This document shows, piece after piece, positions 43,010-51,942 of a stretch of DNA of 64,000 bases. Below the pieces are notes generated by a model. It had not been told where the DNA came from and made no database searches. It saw only the letters and a list, made by a program, of their open reading frames with translations. Position numbers and translations under genes: made by a program. Positions within the stretch are counted from its first letter, which is position 1. Every line of letters begins with the position of its first letter. The stretch is from Halobacillus litoralis (lineage in GTDB: Bacteria; Bacillota; Bacilli; Bacillales; Halobacillaceae): assembly GCF_009856445.1 (NCBI RefSeq), contig NZ_WMFA01000004.1, positions 185,240-249,239 on the forward strand, read 5' to 3'.

Positions 43010-43384
43010 TTTATTTAATCCTAAGGTTTTGAACACCTTCAATATCTGCGCTTAATCGTACCATAAACATCATTTCCTAGAGGTGGAGGGGCGGATAGCT
43101 TTATTTAAGCCAACAGACCAAAAATGGCTGATGAGCATATAAACAATATATATGCTCTCAAGCAACTTGAAAATTATTACCGGCGTATGAAGGAAGTGCA
43201 TGAGAGGTCCATATGATTAATGTTTATATTTACACGCTCGACACATTAGCAGAAAAAGTGGCTTTTATTCACTTTTAGAAAAGGATAGTGCAAGGATTAA
43301 TCAGACATCATAATAAGTGACAATCACCAGGAAGTTAGCATTCAAGTAATGTAAGAAAATAGACACGATCCTTATTTTACTGCG
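43010..43384. other. 375-bp gap, no intact gene
   Basis: Short open stretches occur (for example a 30-codon ORF near 43122 reading MADEHINNIYALKQLENYYR) but none has both a ribosome site and adequate length. The region lies between convergent genes and may hold decayed sequence. Confidence 0.35.
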
Positions 43385-44596
43385 TTAAAAAATACCGAAA
43401 GAAATCAATGATAATGTAACAGTGATAAGGAGAATCAACAAGCCCTCAATATTTACCCACAGGGCATTGACGTGGTTACTTAGTGTTTCTCGATTATTCA
43501 TAGCAATCAAAAGGAATAAAACGATAAACGGTAGAATCAATCCATTGGCATATTGAGCAAAAACAATCAGCTGGATCGGGTCATAACCAAGACTGGCAAA
43601 AATAGTACCTACAAGAAGCACTCCAATCCAAACCAGGCGAAATTTCGTTGAACGTAAATCCCTTTCCCATCCTAAAGCGCCTGCAGTAGCGTAAGCAGAT
43701 GCTAAAGGCGCTGTCATAGCAGAAGATATTCCGGCAGCAAAAATACCGATACCAAATACATATTTAGCCCATGACCCAAGTAGTGGCTTCAATTGGTCCG
43801 CCATGACACTTGGATTTTGTATTTCTGTACCCAATGGGAAAGCGGCAGCGGCCGTAATGATGATCGCAACAGAGATAATTCCACAAATGGTGATTGTAGT
43901 AACCACATCAAAACGGCTGTCGTTTAACTCTTCTTCTCCTTTGAAACGCTCTTGTACGACAGAAGATTGTAAGAATAAGGTGTAGGGAACGATGGTTGTC
44001 CCGATAAGCGATATAACAAATAAAATGTTGCCAGTAGAAACCTTAGGGACCAGCCCCTTCGTTATAATCGCAGATAATTCCGGCTGGATGACAATAGCTG
44101 TAATGACAAAGCTCAATGTCATTGTCAGAATCAGTACAATAAAAACGCGTTCAATAATTTGATATTTTCCGATCCATAATAGAATACCGGCCATCAAGCC
44201 TATGATGATGGCCACAATTTCAGTGGAAAGTCGTGTCAATGCAGCTAACCCCAAAGCCCCGCCAACAATATTCCCCGCTTCATAAGCCGCACTCCCAATG
44301 ACAATAGCCGAGATGATCAAACAAATCGTCAACCATTTCAGCACGGGATGGGAAAATTGTTCTCGCAATATCGTACTTAAATCCTTTCTTGTAATGACCC
44401 CTAATCTAGTCACCATCTCCTGAAGAAACATCGTAGCCATAACGGAAAAAATCAAGGCCCAAATCAATGCATAGCCAAACTGCGCACCAACATTACTCGC
44501 TGTCGTCACCGTTCCTGGACCAACAATGGCTGCAGCTACAATAGCACCCGGCCCAATATTCTTCATCCGCCTCTTGAACTTCCCTTTTTTCGCCAT
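43385..44596 (-). CDS. NRAMP-family transporter lacking canonical metal ligands
   Basis: The 403-aa protein has about eleven membrane helices and is clearly NRAMP-like. The two metal-site motifs are changed: helix 1 has GPGT (residues 26-29) where Mn/Fe transporters have DPGN, and helix 6 has IVPYT where they have MPHN. Canonical Asp, Asn, Met and His are therefore all missing. NRAMP relatives with altered sites are known (for example magnesium-transporting NRMTs and Bacillus YcsG-like proteins), so the substrate may not be manganese or iron. It faces a divergent GntR/ABC operon. The ribosome site is AAGGAG. Confidence 0.85.
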   Translation of the reverse strand: MAKKGKFKRRMKNIGPGAIVAAAIVGPGTVTTASNVGAQFGYALIWALIFSVMATMFLQEMVTRLGVITRKDLSTILREQFSHPVLKWLTICLIISAIVIGSAAYEAGNIVGGALGLAALTRLSTEIVAIIIGLMAGILLWIGKYQIIERVFIVLILTMTLSFVITAIVIQPELSAIITKGLVPKVSTGNILFVISLIGTTIVPYTLFLQSSVVQERFKGEEELNDSRFDVVTTITICGIISVAIIITAAAAFPLGTEIQNPSVMADQLKPLLGSWAKYVFGIGIFAAGISSAMTAPLASAYATAGALGWERDLRSTKFRLVWIGVLLVGTIFASLGYDPIQLIVFAQYANGLILPFIVLFLLIAMNNRETLSNHVNALWVNIEGLLILLITVTLSLISFGIF

Positions 44597-44733
44597 TCAT
44601 TATCTCCTTTCGTGATACTGGTCTGAATAAGAACCGTACATATGAACTTTCATTGATTCAGTTCCCTAAAAATGGAATTTGAATCCTGTCTCTAACGGGC
44701 ATTTTCACTTGTGTAAAATTATTCAAATAATAG

Positions 44734-44762
44734 TTGATTATGGCTATTCGTGTGTATATAAT
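44734..44762 (+). promoter_or_regulatory. Sigma-A promoter of the GntR/ABC operon
   Basis: TTGATT (44734-44739), 17 nt and TATAAT (44757-44762), close to consensus. Confidence 0.8.
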
Positions 44763-44784
44763 GTATATATAGTATATGTACATT
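44760..44784 (+). promoter_or_regulatory. 25-bp palindromic operator, likely bound by the GntR regulator
   Basis: Left arm AATGTATATATA and the reverse complement of the right arm, AATGTACATATA, match at 11 of 12 positions around a central G at 44772. It overlaps the -10 and start site, where a repressor would block transcription. YtrA-type regulators bind such long palindromes. Confidence 0.7.
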
Positions 44785-44820
44785 ATATTCAATAGACAGG
44801 AATGAAAAAGAGGGATGACA

Positions 44821-45192
44821 ATGCAGATCATTATATCCAATAGGTCCAAAGAGCCGATTTATGAACAAATTACAAATCAGATCAAATCTTCTATCTTAGC
44901 AGGTGACCTGCATGAAGGAATGGCGTTACCTTCCATCCGTCAATTGGCCAAAGATTTACAGATAAGTGTGATTACAACAAAACGTGCGTATGAAGAACTG
45001 GAGAAGGCAGGTTTTACTTACTCCATCGTGGGCAAAGGATCATTCGTCGCTGAGCAAAATTTAGAGGTTATAAAAGAGAGAAAGTTTAAAGCGGTGGAGG
45101 ATCAGCTGAGTGCCGTCATAGCCAACAGCCGGGAGCTTGGGCTTACACTTGATGATTTACAGCAATTATTAACCACCTTATATGAGGAGTGA
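44821..45192 (+). CDS. GntR family regulator, YtrA subfamily
   Basis: The 123-aa protein has the N-terminal winged helix of GntR proteins (EPIYEQITNQIKSSILAGDL, then LPSIRQLAKDLQISVITTKR) and the very short C-terminal dimerisation part of the YtrA subfamily. These repress their own operon, usually with an ABC exporter, as here. ATG 44821 is preferred to ATG 44815, which touches the ribosome site. The stop lies 4 nt before the ATPase start. Confidence 0.92.
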   Translation: MQIIISNRSKEPIYEQITNQIKSSILAGDLHEGMALPSIRQLAKDLQISVITTKRAYEELEKAGFTYSIVGKGSFVAEQNLEVIKERKFKAVEDQLSAVIANSRELGLTLDDLQQLLTTLYEE

Positions 45193-45196
45193 AATG

Positions 45197-46063
45197 ATGG
45201 AGAATGTGATTGAATTAAGAAATGCAACAAAGAAGTTTAAGGGGTTTTCTGTAGAAAACATCGATTTACAAGTGAAGCAAGGCTTAATTACTGGTTTCAT
45301 CGGAGAAAATGGAGCTGGAAAGTCCACAACGATAAAAATGATGATGAATCTATTAAAGCCGGATGCTGGGGAAGTTAAGGTTTTCGGATTGGACTTCAGG
45401 ACACATGAGAAAGAAATAAAGGAGCGTATCGGCTTCGTATACGATGGGAATGTATATTTTGAGGGATTGAATTTAAAAGATATAAGAAGAATCGTTGGCC
45501 CTGCTTATAGTCAATGGGACGATGATTTATTTTATAAATATGTGAATCAGTTTGATTTGCCTCTCAACAAAGCCATAAAAACCTTTTCAAAAGGAATGCA
45601 GATGAAAGGGTCCCTGGCGATCGCATTATCTCATCATGCTGAGTTGATCATCATGGATGAGCCGACGGCCGGATTGGATCCCAATTTTAGAAGAGAGCTG
45701 CTGGAGCTCTTGCAGGAGATTATGGTGGATGGGAAGAGAACGATATTTTTATCGACCCATATGACGACAGATTTAGATCGAATCGCCGATTATATAGCGT
45801 TTATCCAACGAGGGAAATTGGTTTTCAATCAATCCATCCAGGACATCTCTGACCAATATGCTTTAGTTAAGGGGCCTTTGGATCTTCTGGATCGGGACAC
45901 GGAGAAGGATTTTGTCCATGTCCATCGATTTAAAACAGGTTTTCAAGCCTTAACGGATCGTGTGAAAGCAGTGGAAGATACCTTCGGAAATTCTGTTGTC
46001 ATCGAACGAGCGTCTCTTGAGGAGATTATGTATTTCATGAAAGGGGAGAGGCAGCATGTTTAA
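45197..46063 (+). CDS. ABC transporter ATP-binding protein (YtrB/PmtA-like)
   Basis: The 288-aa ATPase has Walker A GENGAGKST, Walker B IIMDEPTAGLD and a signature region FSKGMQMKGSLAIAL, where the classical LSGGQ is replaced by FSKGM as in many YtrB-type ATPases. The C-terminal approximately 80 residues form an extra domain. It belongs to a GntR-ATPase-permease cassette like B. subtilis ytr or staphylococcal pmt, which export peptides or respond to envelope stress. ATG 45197 lies 7 nt after GGAG; ATG 45194 is possible. Confidence 0.9.
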   Translation: MENVIELRNATKKFKGFSVENIDLQVKQGLITGFIGENGAGKSTTIKMMMNLLKPDAGEVKVFGLDFRTHEKEIKERIGFVYDGNVYFEGLNLKDIRRIVGPAYSQWDDDLFYKYVNQFDLPLNKAIKTFSKGMQMKGSLAIALSHHAELIIMDEPTAGLDPNFRRELLELLQEIMVDGKRTIFLSTHMTTDLDRIADYIAFIQRGKLVFNQSIQDISDQYALVKGPLDLLDRDTEKDFVHVHRFKTGFQALTDRVKAVEDTFGNSVVIERASLEEIMYFMKGERQHV

Positions 46064-46661
46064 CTTAATTCGCCGTGATGTCATTTTGCAGAAGAGACAG
46101 CTGCTTTTCTTTATTCCATTTATTTTGTTCTTCATTTTTATGAATTCCCACCCAATCATGACATTTCTTGTGGCGAGTATCTTCATTCCTTTTAACGCGT
46201 ATGCTTATGATGAAAAAGCGGAGACAAACGTTTTATTGAATTCTTTGCCTTATACAAGAAAGGAGATTATCGCCTCACGTTATCTAGGTGCTGTCTTGTA
46301 TATGATTCTGGCCATCAGCCTATCAAGTCTGGCATTATTTTTATTGGATAAACCATTTACGATGAGAGATATGGCCATTGGAAGCGGGTTGTTCTTAACC
46401 TTTTCTGCATTCACATTTCCACTGTTTTACATATTCAAGCAGGGCTATATATTTACAATCGTATTGATTTCTTTTCTTGTGTTAGCAGGGATCGGTCCTT
46501 CCATCCTTAACTACGTAGGAAAATATTTGACGCCTTTGTCACAATTTCTCGCAAACTTATCCGGCGAGACTTTATATATCGGAGCATTGCTCAGTGCGTT
46601 GATCGTTTATTGTTTATCGTGGGGCTTCTCACAAAAGATTTATCAAAGAAAAGCTTTCTAA
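46056..46661 (+). CDS. ABC-2 type permease
   Basis: The 201-aa protein has six membrane helices and the ABC-2 permease pattern AYDEKAETNVLLNSLPYTRK followed by EIIASRYLGAVLY, typical of the YtrC/PmtB-like family. It overlaps the ATPase gene by 8 bp, so the two are coupled. Together they would form a homodimeric exporter or envelope-stress transporter. The substrate is unknown. Confidence 0.88.
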   Translation: MFNLIRRDVILQKRQLLFFIPFILFFIFMNSHPIMTFLVASIFIPFNAYAYDEKAETNVLLNSLPYTRKEIIASRYLGAVLYMILAISLSSLALFLLDKPFTMRDMAIGSGLFLTFSAFTFPLFYIFKQGYIFTIVLISFLVLAGIGPSILNYVGKYLTPLSQFLANLSGETLYIGALLSALIVYCLSWGFSQKIYQRKAF

Positions 46662-46909
46662 AAGTAAGAATAATTGTAGGGAGGCATTCTCTATAGCTCA
46701 TCGTCGACATTTAATCTAACGTACTTGAGTACTTGAGCCAGAGTTAGAATATTATAAATATTGTACTTTTTTAAACTTTTGAAATTTCTCCCAGTTAAAG
46801 CACCTTCCGATAAATTTACAGAAAATCTGGGTTGGACCTTTATTTGAATTATAATGTTTACATTTTTCCGATTGGCAGGTAGAGCCGTATCTTTCAAGGA
46901 GGGTGAATG

Positions 46910-47188
46910 ATGAAAAGAACCTTAATTGGTGGATTCGTCATGTTAGGTGGATTATTCATAACAATGACGATGATTATAGCAGGAGCGATCTATGCCCCTC
47001 ATATGACTTCATGGTCTGGTAAATCGAAGTTATGGTATGCCGTTTTCGGGGGCAGACAATATGGGGATGAGAACGTAGATTCATTATTTTTAGGGTTTCC
47101 GTTCATACTTGGTGTAACCCTTACCATTGGTGGTCTCGTCATCTTATGTTTTGAGTATTATGAAACGATTGAGAAGAACAAGGAATGA
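46910..47188 (+). CDS. Two-helix membrane protein, unknown
   Basis: The protein of about 92 aa has an N-terminal and a C-terminal membrane helix and a 35-residue loop outside (HMTSWSGKSKLWYAVFGGRQ). ATG 46910 lies 7 nt after AGGAGG. No family is recognised. Confidence 0.65.
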   Translation: MKRTLIGGFVMLGGLFITMTMIIAGAIYAPHMTSWSGKSKLWYAVFGGRQYGDENVDSLFLGFPFILGVTLTIGGLVILCFEYYETIEKNKE

Positions 47189-47275
47189 ATCCTATCTATA
47201 AATCGTTGTTTTCTTCAGAATATTTTGAGATGATGGTTACCGAAAAAAGATTACCCATCGACGGAGGTGAACGAT

Positions 47276-47371
47276 ATGGAGAACTTTTATACCCCGGTGG
47301 GGAAGACGAGAGCAACTCATGCAAAGCCTGTGAATAGATGGCGATTCTTTGCATGGGGATCAATGGGTTAA
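47276..47371 (+). CDS. Very small basic ORF (31 aa)
   Basis: The ORF starts at ATG 47276 with a good GGAGGTG about 8 nt upstream. It encodes MENFYTPVGKTRATHAKPVN and then RWRFFAWGSMG. It is basic and aromatic. Only the ribosome site supports it. Confidence 0.4.
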   Translation: MENFYTPVGKTRATHAKPVNRWRFFAWGSMG

Positions 47372-47449
47372 TATCGTCATAAGATCGCTAATTCATTTGG
47401 CTTTGCCCCTTATTATTTATTGAACATAAAAATAAGGAGCTGGCGATAA

Positions 47450-47725
47450 ATGAAATATGTGAATGCCAAAGAAGCTTTACCGGCCGAGTTGTTAAAAGAA
47501 GTCCAAAAATATATCCAAGGGGAGACCCTTTATGTGCCTAAATCTGCGAGTAACCGTGGAAAGTGGGGATCGCGCACAGGCATTAGAGAAGAATTGACGG
47601 TAAGAAACAGGAAGATCAAAGAAGAATATTCGGATGGACTGTCATTGGAAGAAATTTCATGGAATTACCATCTGTCCGTAGAAACCATTAAAAAAATTGT
47701 CTATTCGCGAAAAGAGATTACCTGA
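47450..47725 (+). CDS. CD3324 family HTH protein
   Basis: The 91-aa protein reads MKYVNAKEALPAELLKEVQK, then VPKSASNRGKWGSRTGIREE and LSLEEISWNYHLSVETIKKI, the pattern of CD3324/Mor-like small helix-turn-helix proteins. The helix-turn-helix is in the last 30 residues. Such proteins are presumed DNA-binding regulators with unknown targets. A terminator follows. Confidence 0.85.
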   Translation: MKYVNAKEALPAELLKEVQKYIQGETLYVPKSASNRGKWGSRTGIREELTVRNRKIKEEYSDGLSLEEISWNYHLSVETIKKIVYSRKEIT

Positions 47726-47743
47726 GAAGGTAATCTTTTTTTT
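47715..47743 (+). terminator. Intrinsic terminator
   Basis: AGATTACC and GGTAATCT form a stem followed by eight Ts, overlapping the end of the CD3324 gene. Confidence 0.85.
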
Positions 47744-47833
47744 GATGGTTTTTATTCTAAATTAAACTCGTCCTATTATTGGTCTCCTGCTTACCGTTAT
47801 GATAAGACCAGGATCGATAAAGGAGGAAGGGTT

Positions 47834-48388
47834 ATGGGTAACGACAGTATAAAAATGTTAGAGGACGAACGGGTTTATTTAAGGCCATTGGAACAGGAAG
47901 ATCTCGGCTTATTTTATACAAAAGCCCTCTGGGATAAAGAAGGGAGAAGGCTTACGGGTACACAAGCGGTATTCAGTCGACAGAGCGTCCAAAACTGGTT
48001 CGATCGGATCGCATTGGATGATTCAAGGATTGATCTCGTCATCTGTTTACAGGAGACGGACCAAATAATTGGAGATATCGCTATGCTGGACATCGACTAT
48101 CAAAACAGAAAATCTGTCGTGAGGATTTCAATTTTTGATAAAAATTATTGGGGGCAAGGGTATGGTACCGCCTCCCTGTCATTATTGATACGGTATGGAT
48201 TTGAGATGTTGAATATGAACAGGATCGGACTGGATGTGTTTTCATTCAATGAAAGAGCATGGAAATGTTATCAAAAGTTAGGTTTTCGAGAAGAAGGCAG
48301 GTTGAGAGAAGACTTATTTTACGATGGGAAGTATCATGACTCCATAGTAATGAGTATCCTGAAACGGGAATTTCACGAATCTCCATGA
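47834..48388 (+). CDS. GNAT acetyltransferase, SpeG/RimJ-like
   Basis: The 184-aa protein has EDERVYLRPLEQEDLGLFYT at the start, IFDKNYWGQGYGTASLSLLI (acetyl-CoA loop) and IGLDVFSFNERAWKCYQKLG, followed by GFREEGRLREDLFYDGKYHD. This order is that of RimJ/SpeG-like enzymes. The substrate may be a protein amine or polyamine. It has AAAGGAGGAAGG upstream of the ATG. Confidence 0.87.
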   Translation: MGNDSIKMLEDERVYLRPLEQEDLGLFYTKALWDKEGRRLTGTQAVFSRQSVQNWFDRIALDDSRIDLVICLQETDQIIGDIAMLDIDYQNRKSVVRISIFDKNYWGQGYGTASLSLLIRYGFEMLNMNRIGLDVFSFNERAWKCYQKLGFREEGRLREDLFYDGKYHDSIVMSILKREFHESP

Positions 48389-48389
48389 T

Positions 48390-48581
48390 CTACAGCCTAA
48401 TAAGAAATTGACTTAGAATATACATGAAAAGTAAGATGCCGATGCCTGCCAAACTGTAGCCTAAACGTTTCCGTTCAGATAAGTGCTCTCCTTTAATCGC
48501 TTTCCAATCAGGGTAAAAAAAGCTGATGACCCGGACAGCTATGATTCCGATAGCGATTAAAACTACAGCCAGTACTTCCAT
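48390..48581 (-). CDS. Small two-helix membrane protein (63 aa)
   Basis: The ORF starts at ATG 48581 with AAAGGAGG upstream. It encodes two hydrophobic segments around a basic loop (YPDWKAIKGEHLSERKRLG). It is convergent with the GNAT gene with a 1-nt gap. Function unknown. Confidence 0.65.
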   Translation of the reverse strand: MEVLAVVLIAIGIIAVRVISFFYPDWKAIKGEHLSERKRLGYSLAGIGILLFMYILSQFLIRL

Positions 48582-48696
48582 AGGAAAGCCTCCTTTTTAC
48601 CATACTCGTTTCCTTACAGGGGCGAAGTAAAACCAAAAGGAGAAGACAGGTCGATCATATAATCATCAGATTCAATAGAAAGAGGAGATGGAAAAA

Positions 48697-49698
48697 GTGG
48701 ATGCCAAGATTCGTGAAATCGCAGAAAGAGAAGGTTTTTCAGGTTCCGTGGTTGTTAAACAGGGAGAAGGAGTCGTCTATTCAGAAGGGTTTGGTTACAG
48801 AAATATTGCCGAAAAGCTTCCGAATCAAAAGAATACAAAATTCGGTATAGCTTCCGGCAGCAAATTGTTCACAGCTGTAGCTATTGCTCAGCTCGTGGAA
48901 CAGAATCAGTTCGCTTACGATACACCCGTCCATCAGTTATTGGAGCAAAGCCCCCATTGTATCGATGAACGAGTGACCATTCACCACTTATTGACACATA
49001 CGTCAGGAATCCCTGATTATTTTGATGAAGCAGTCATGGACGACTTTTCAGAACTGTGGGAAGAGAAGCCGATGTATAAGATGGAAAAACTTGAGGATTT
49101 CCTGCCGCTGTTTGCAGATAAGGAGAAGATGTTCGAACCAGGAGAGAGATTTTATTACAATAATGCAGGTTTCATCGTTTTAGGGTTGGTGGTGGAAGCG
49201 GTAGCGAACCAGTCTTATATCACATATGTAACGGAAAAGATCTTCAAAGCTGCCGGCATGCTGGATTCTGGTCATTACCGTTTGGATCAGCTGCCTGGCA
49301 ATACTGCCCTTGGATACATACAAAAAGATGGGGTTATCAAAACCAATGTGTATGACGTTCCAGTCGTCGGAGGATCCGACGGAGGAGCATTTGTTACAGG
49401 TCCGGACATGACTGTTTTTTGGGAAGCCTTGCTGGGTGGGAAACTTATGGGTGCCGTCCATGTCGAGCGGCTTTTAACGAAACACATAAAAGTCAAAAGT
49501 AGCACTTCATATGGGTATGGCCTTTGGCTCGATGATGCAAAGGAGCAGACCGTTTACCATGTGATGGGTTATGATCCTGGGGTTCAATTCCATTCTTGTT
49601 TTTATCCAGAACAGCAAGCGATTGTCACAGTTCTTTCCAATAAAGGGGGAGGGGCATTTAAAATCGTCCAAGCGGTGGAAGAACTTTTTCAGAAATAA
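48697..49698 (+). CDS. Beta-lactamase-fold serine hydrolase
   Basis: The protein of about 333 aa is a class C beta-lactamase/DD-peptidase-like hydrolase. The nucleophile Ser and Lys lie in GIASGSKLFTAVA (SxxK), the YxN motif in FYYNNAGF, and the third box near the C-terminus is HVMGYDPG. There is no signal peptide, so it may act on cytoplasmic esters or peptides; wall-active relatives are exported. GTG 48697 has AGAGGAG 9 nt upstream; ATG 48688 is an alternative that overlaps the ribosome site. Confidence 0.87.
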   Translation: MDAKIREIAEREGFSGSVVVKQGEGVVYSEGFGYRNIAEKLPNQKNTKFGIASGSKLFTAVAIAQLVEQNQFAYDTPVHQLLEQSPHCIDERVTIHHLLTHTSGIPDYFDEAVMDDFSELWEEKPMYKMEKLEDFLPLFADKEKMFEPGERFYYNNAGFIVLGLVVEAVANQSYITYVTEKIFKAAGMLDSGHYRLDQLPGNTALGYIQKDGVIKTNVYDVPVVGGSDGGAFVTGPDMTVFWEALLGGKLMGAVHVERLLTKHIKVKSSTSYGYGLWLDDAKEQTVYHVMGYDPGVQFHSCFYPEQQAIVTVLSNKGGGAFKIVQAVEELFQK

Positions 49699-49700
49699 AC

Positions 49701-49723
49701 AAAGGGAGGGGAAACCTCCCTTT
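49701..49723. terminator. Hairpin between convergent genes
   Basis: AAAGGGAGG and CCTCCCTTT form a stem around GGAAA; tails are short, so this is a probable weak shared terminator. Confidence 0.6.
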
Positions 49724-50858
49724 ATTCTGTGTTGAAGTTCTGGGTGCCGAAGTCTGTAATTTCTGTGGTTATTTCAACTTTGAAATCCATGTCAGGAAAG
49801 ATTTCGTTCCATTCTTTCCAATACTTCGGTTCGTGGATATTTACCCATTTGGATAGATTGAGAAAATCGATTTGGTATTCCTGCTGGGCGAGTTTCAGCA
49901 CATGCTCCACTTTTCTCTGGATGACTGTGTTCGCAGCTTCTTCAATTCCTTTTTTCCAACCCTTATTGTAAACATTTCTGCCTGTTCCCCAGTCTTCTGC
50001 CAGAACAGTCGACGTGCTGATCTGAATCGTCATCTCCGGTTTATCTCCGTTCACTTTGGTCTTGAACTTCGTTTTCGACCCCTTGATTTCAAGGACAATC
50101 GGTCCGTCATCAACGTTTTCTTCGTCTAAATAGAGGAAGCCGCCTTGCACCGTGTTCTGGATATAGCGGACTCCTTCCATATCTTCACTATCAATCCAAC
50201 CGATATACTTAGAACTCTCCGCTTCGATGATTCCTGCTCCGGATGCCTTGATTTTTCCACTATTCAATTCAATGCCCGGGATTAAAAAGCTTTTCTTTTC
50301 GGAAATCATCTGTGACATGTCTCCAATTGTGAAGTTTTTCGGGTTTTTATTATTTTTATTCGAGTTTTCACTGAGAGATTTGATTTGAATGGACGGAAAA
50401 AACTCCTTCGCTGGATTGGTACTCAGAATATCAGGCACTGGGTCCCGGGTCAGATAGACAGGCGTTGTTCTTCTGAACTCATGGTCACGGATGAACAGGT
50501 CGATCACTTTGTCGGCGCGTTCTTTTTCAAATAAGGCCGTAGAGGACAGGATCGATTTCAAGTGTGTGTAATTGGGAGGTCGATTGCTTTCCAATGAGTT
50601 GTTACGGATAATCTCAAAAAAAGTTTTCCCGGACTGGGAAATGTTTTGATACGGGACCGTTTGCTGAGAAATGGTTTGCTGTGTCGGAATCTTACCCGGA
50701 ACGACATATTGGTTGATCATCGTCAGTTCATCCTTTTCTTCGTTGACATCCAGGCCCATACCCGTGATGATTCCGACATCCTCAATCTCTCGAATATCCC
50801 AGCATCCGGTCAACACAAAGAGCATCAGCAAACAAGGGAAAATGATTTTACGCAGCAT
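49722..50858 (-). CDS. Ger(x)C family spore germination lipoprotein
   Basis: The 378-aa protein has a lipobox VLTGC at about residue 19 and then CWDIREIEDVGIITGMGLD, the family signature of GerAC-type lipoproteins. The rest is the Ger(x)C domain. It sits in the inner spore membrane as the C subunit of a nutrient germinant receptor. The gene is third in the gerA-type operon and overlaps the B subunit gene by 11 bp. Confidence 0.93.
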   Translation of the reverse strand: MLRKIIFPCLLMLFVLTGCWDIREIEDVGIITGMGLDVNEEKDELTMINQYVVPGKIPTQQTISQQTVPYQNISQSGKTFFEIIRNNSLESNRPPNYTHLKSILSSTALFEKERADKVIDLFIRDHEFRRTTPVYLTRDPVPDILSTNPAKEFFPSIQIKSLSENSNKNNKNPKNFTIGDMSQMISEKKSFLIPGIELNSGKIKASGAGIIEAESSKYIGWIDSEDMEGVRYIQNTVQGGFLYLDEENVDDGPIVLEIKGSKTKFKTKVNGDKPEMTIQISTSTVLAEDWGTGRNVYNKGWKKGIEEAANTVIQRKVEHVLKLAQQEYQIDFLNLSKWVNIHEPKYWKEWNEIFPDMDFKVEITTEITDFGTQNFNTE

Positions 50859-51942
50859 ACGTATTCCCCCTGATCAAAGAGACAATCAACAGAAGTCCAG
50901 GTAAGACGACGATCGCAGCAACCGAAATCAATTGGATCTGTGGCGAGTAGTGGAAGACTTCCGTAAGACCTTCAGGAATTAAGGTCAAAGTGAAAATCAA
51001 TGCACCAGCAACTGGCAGAAACCACCGGGAGGGTGTAAACATATTTTTCAATCCTAATGTCAACGCGTACATATAAGCGGTGAAGGAAGTGAAAGCCGTC
51101 GTCAACCATCCGAATATGAAAATCAACTCAAAACGTTCGAAAAAGAAACCTTGAAATTCGATGCTTTTGGCCATTTCAATCGTTGGGAACGTGATTTCTT
51201 TCAGCTCTTCCACACCAAGCACTCCAATCGATATGATATGGAAGACCACATAAATGAGCGCGGTCAACCCGATACTCGTCCACATCGTCATCAGCAGATG
51301 TTTGGCTTTCTTCTTCTTGATCAGTTTGGCGAAGATCAATAGAAGTTCCATGCCTAAAAAAGAAAAGAACGTGATCTTCACGCCACTGATGGTGCTCCAT
51401 ATATTGTTTTGCAGGACGGGCCGTACATGGTTGATGTCGAAGTTTTTGATACTTAATAAACAAAGAACAAGGAACATCACCATCATAATCGGAAAATAGA
51501 GCTGGAAAAATCGGACGATATCTCCCGCTCCGTTATAGATCAAATACATGCTGACGAGAATAAAGGTTCCAATGACCACAGACAGAGGGGTTGTATCCAA
51601 CAGGTAGTTCTTTATGATTCCCCCGGTCACTCTTAAGATATAGGCCGCAACGATGAGCGTGTAGACAGTGAAGAAAAAGTTGAAAGTGAAGCCCATGAAC
51701 TTCCCGAGGATTCTTGTGCTCATTTCATAAAATGTAAGACCAGGATAGCGGACAGCCAGAGCTACATATAAACAGGAAACAACAGACACCGCGACAGCGC
51801 CAAAAATAATACTCATCCACAAGTCCTGAGAATTTACAGTATTGGCAAGGTCCCGAGGCATGAGGATGATGCCGATGCCGATCATGGAAGATATGAATAC
51901 GACGACCATCTGAAGCATGGTCAGTTGTTTCAAATCACTCAA
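50848..51942 (-). CDS. GerAB-type germinant receptor permease subunit
   Basis: The 364-aa protein has about ten membrane helices and belongs to the spore germination subfamily of APC-type transporters, with MLQMVVVFISSMIGIGIILM at the start. In GerA-type receptors the B subunit binds the germinant. Its TTG start at 51942 follows AAGGAGG and overlaps the A subunit gene by 8 bp. Confidence 0.93.
   Translation of the reverse strand: MSDLKQLTMLQMVVVFISSMIGIGIILMPRDLANTVNSQDLWMSIIFGAVAVSVVSCLYVALAVRYPGLTFYEMSTRILGKFMGFTFNFFFTVYTLIVAAYILRVTGGIIKNYLLDTTPLSVVIGTFILVSMYLIYNGAGDIVRFFQLYFPIMMVMFLVLCLLSIKNFDINHVRPVLQNNIWSTISGVKITFFSFLGMELLLIFAKLIKKKKAKHLLMTMWTSIGLTALIYVVFHIISIGVLGVEELKEITFPTIEMAKSIEFQGFFFERFELIFIFGWLTTAFTSFTAYMYALTLGLKNMFTPSRWFLPVAGALIFTLTLIPEGLTEVFHYSPQIQLISVAAIVVLPGLLLIVSLIRGNTYAA

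Noticed and set aside
29279..48400. Prophage or integrative element
   Set aside because: No integrase, structural, relaxase or att-like direct repeats were found; only DUF4257 hints at mobility.
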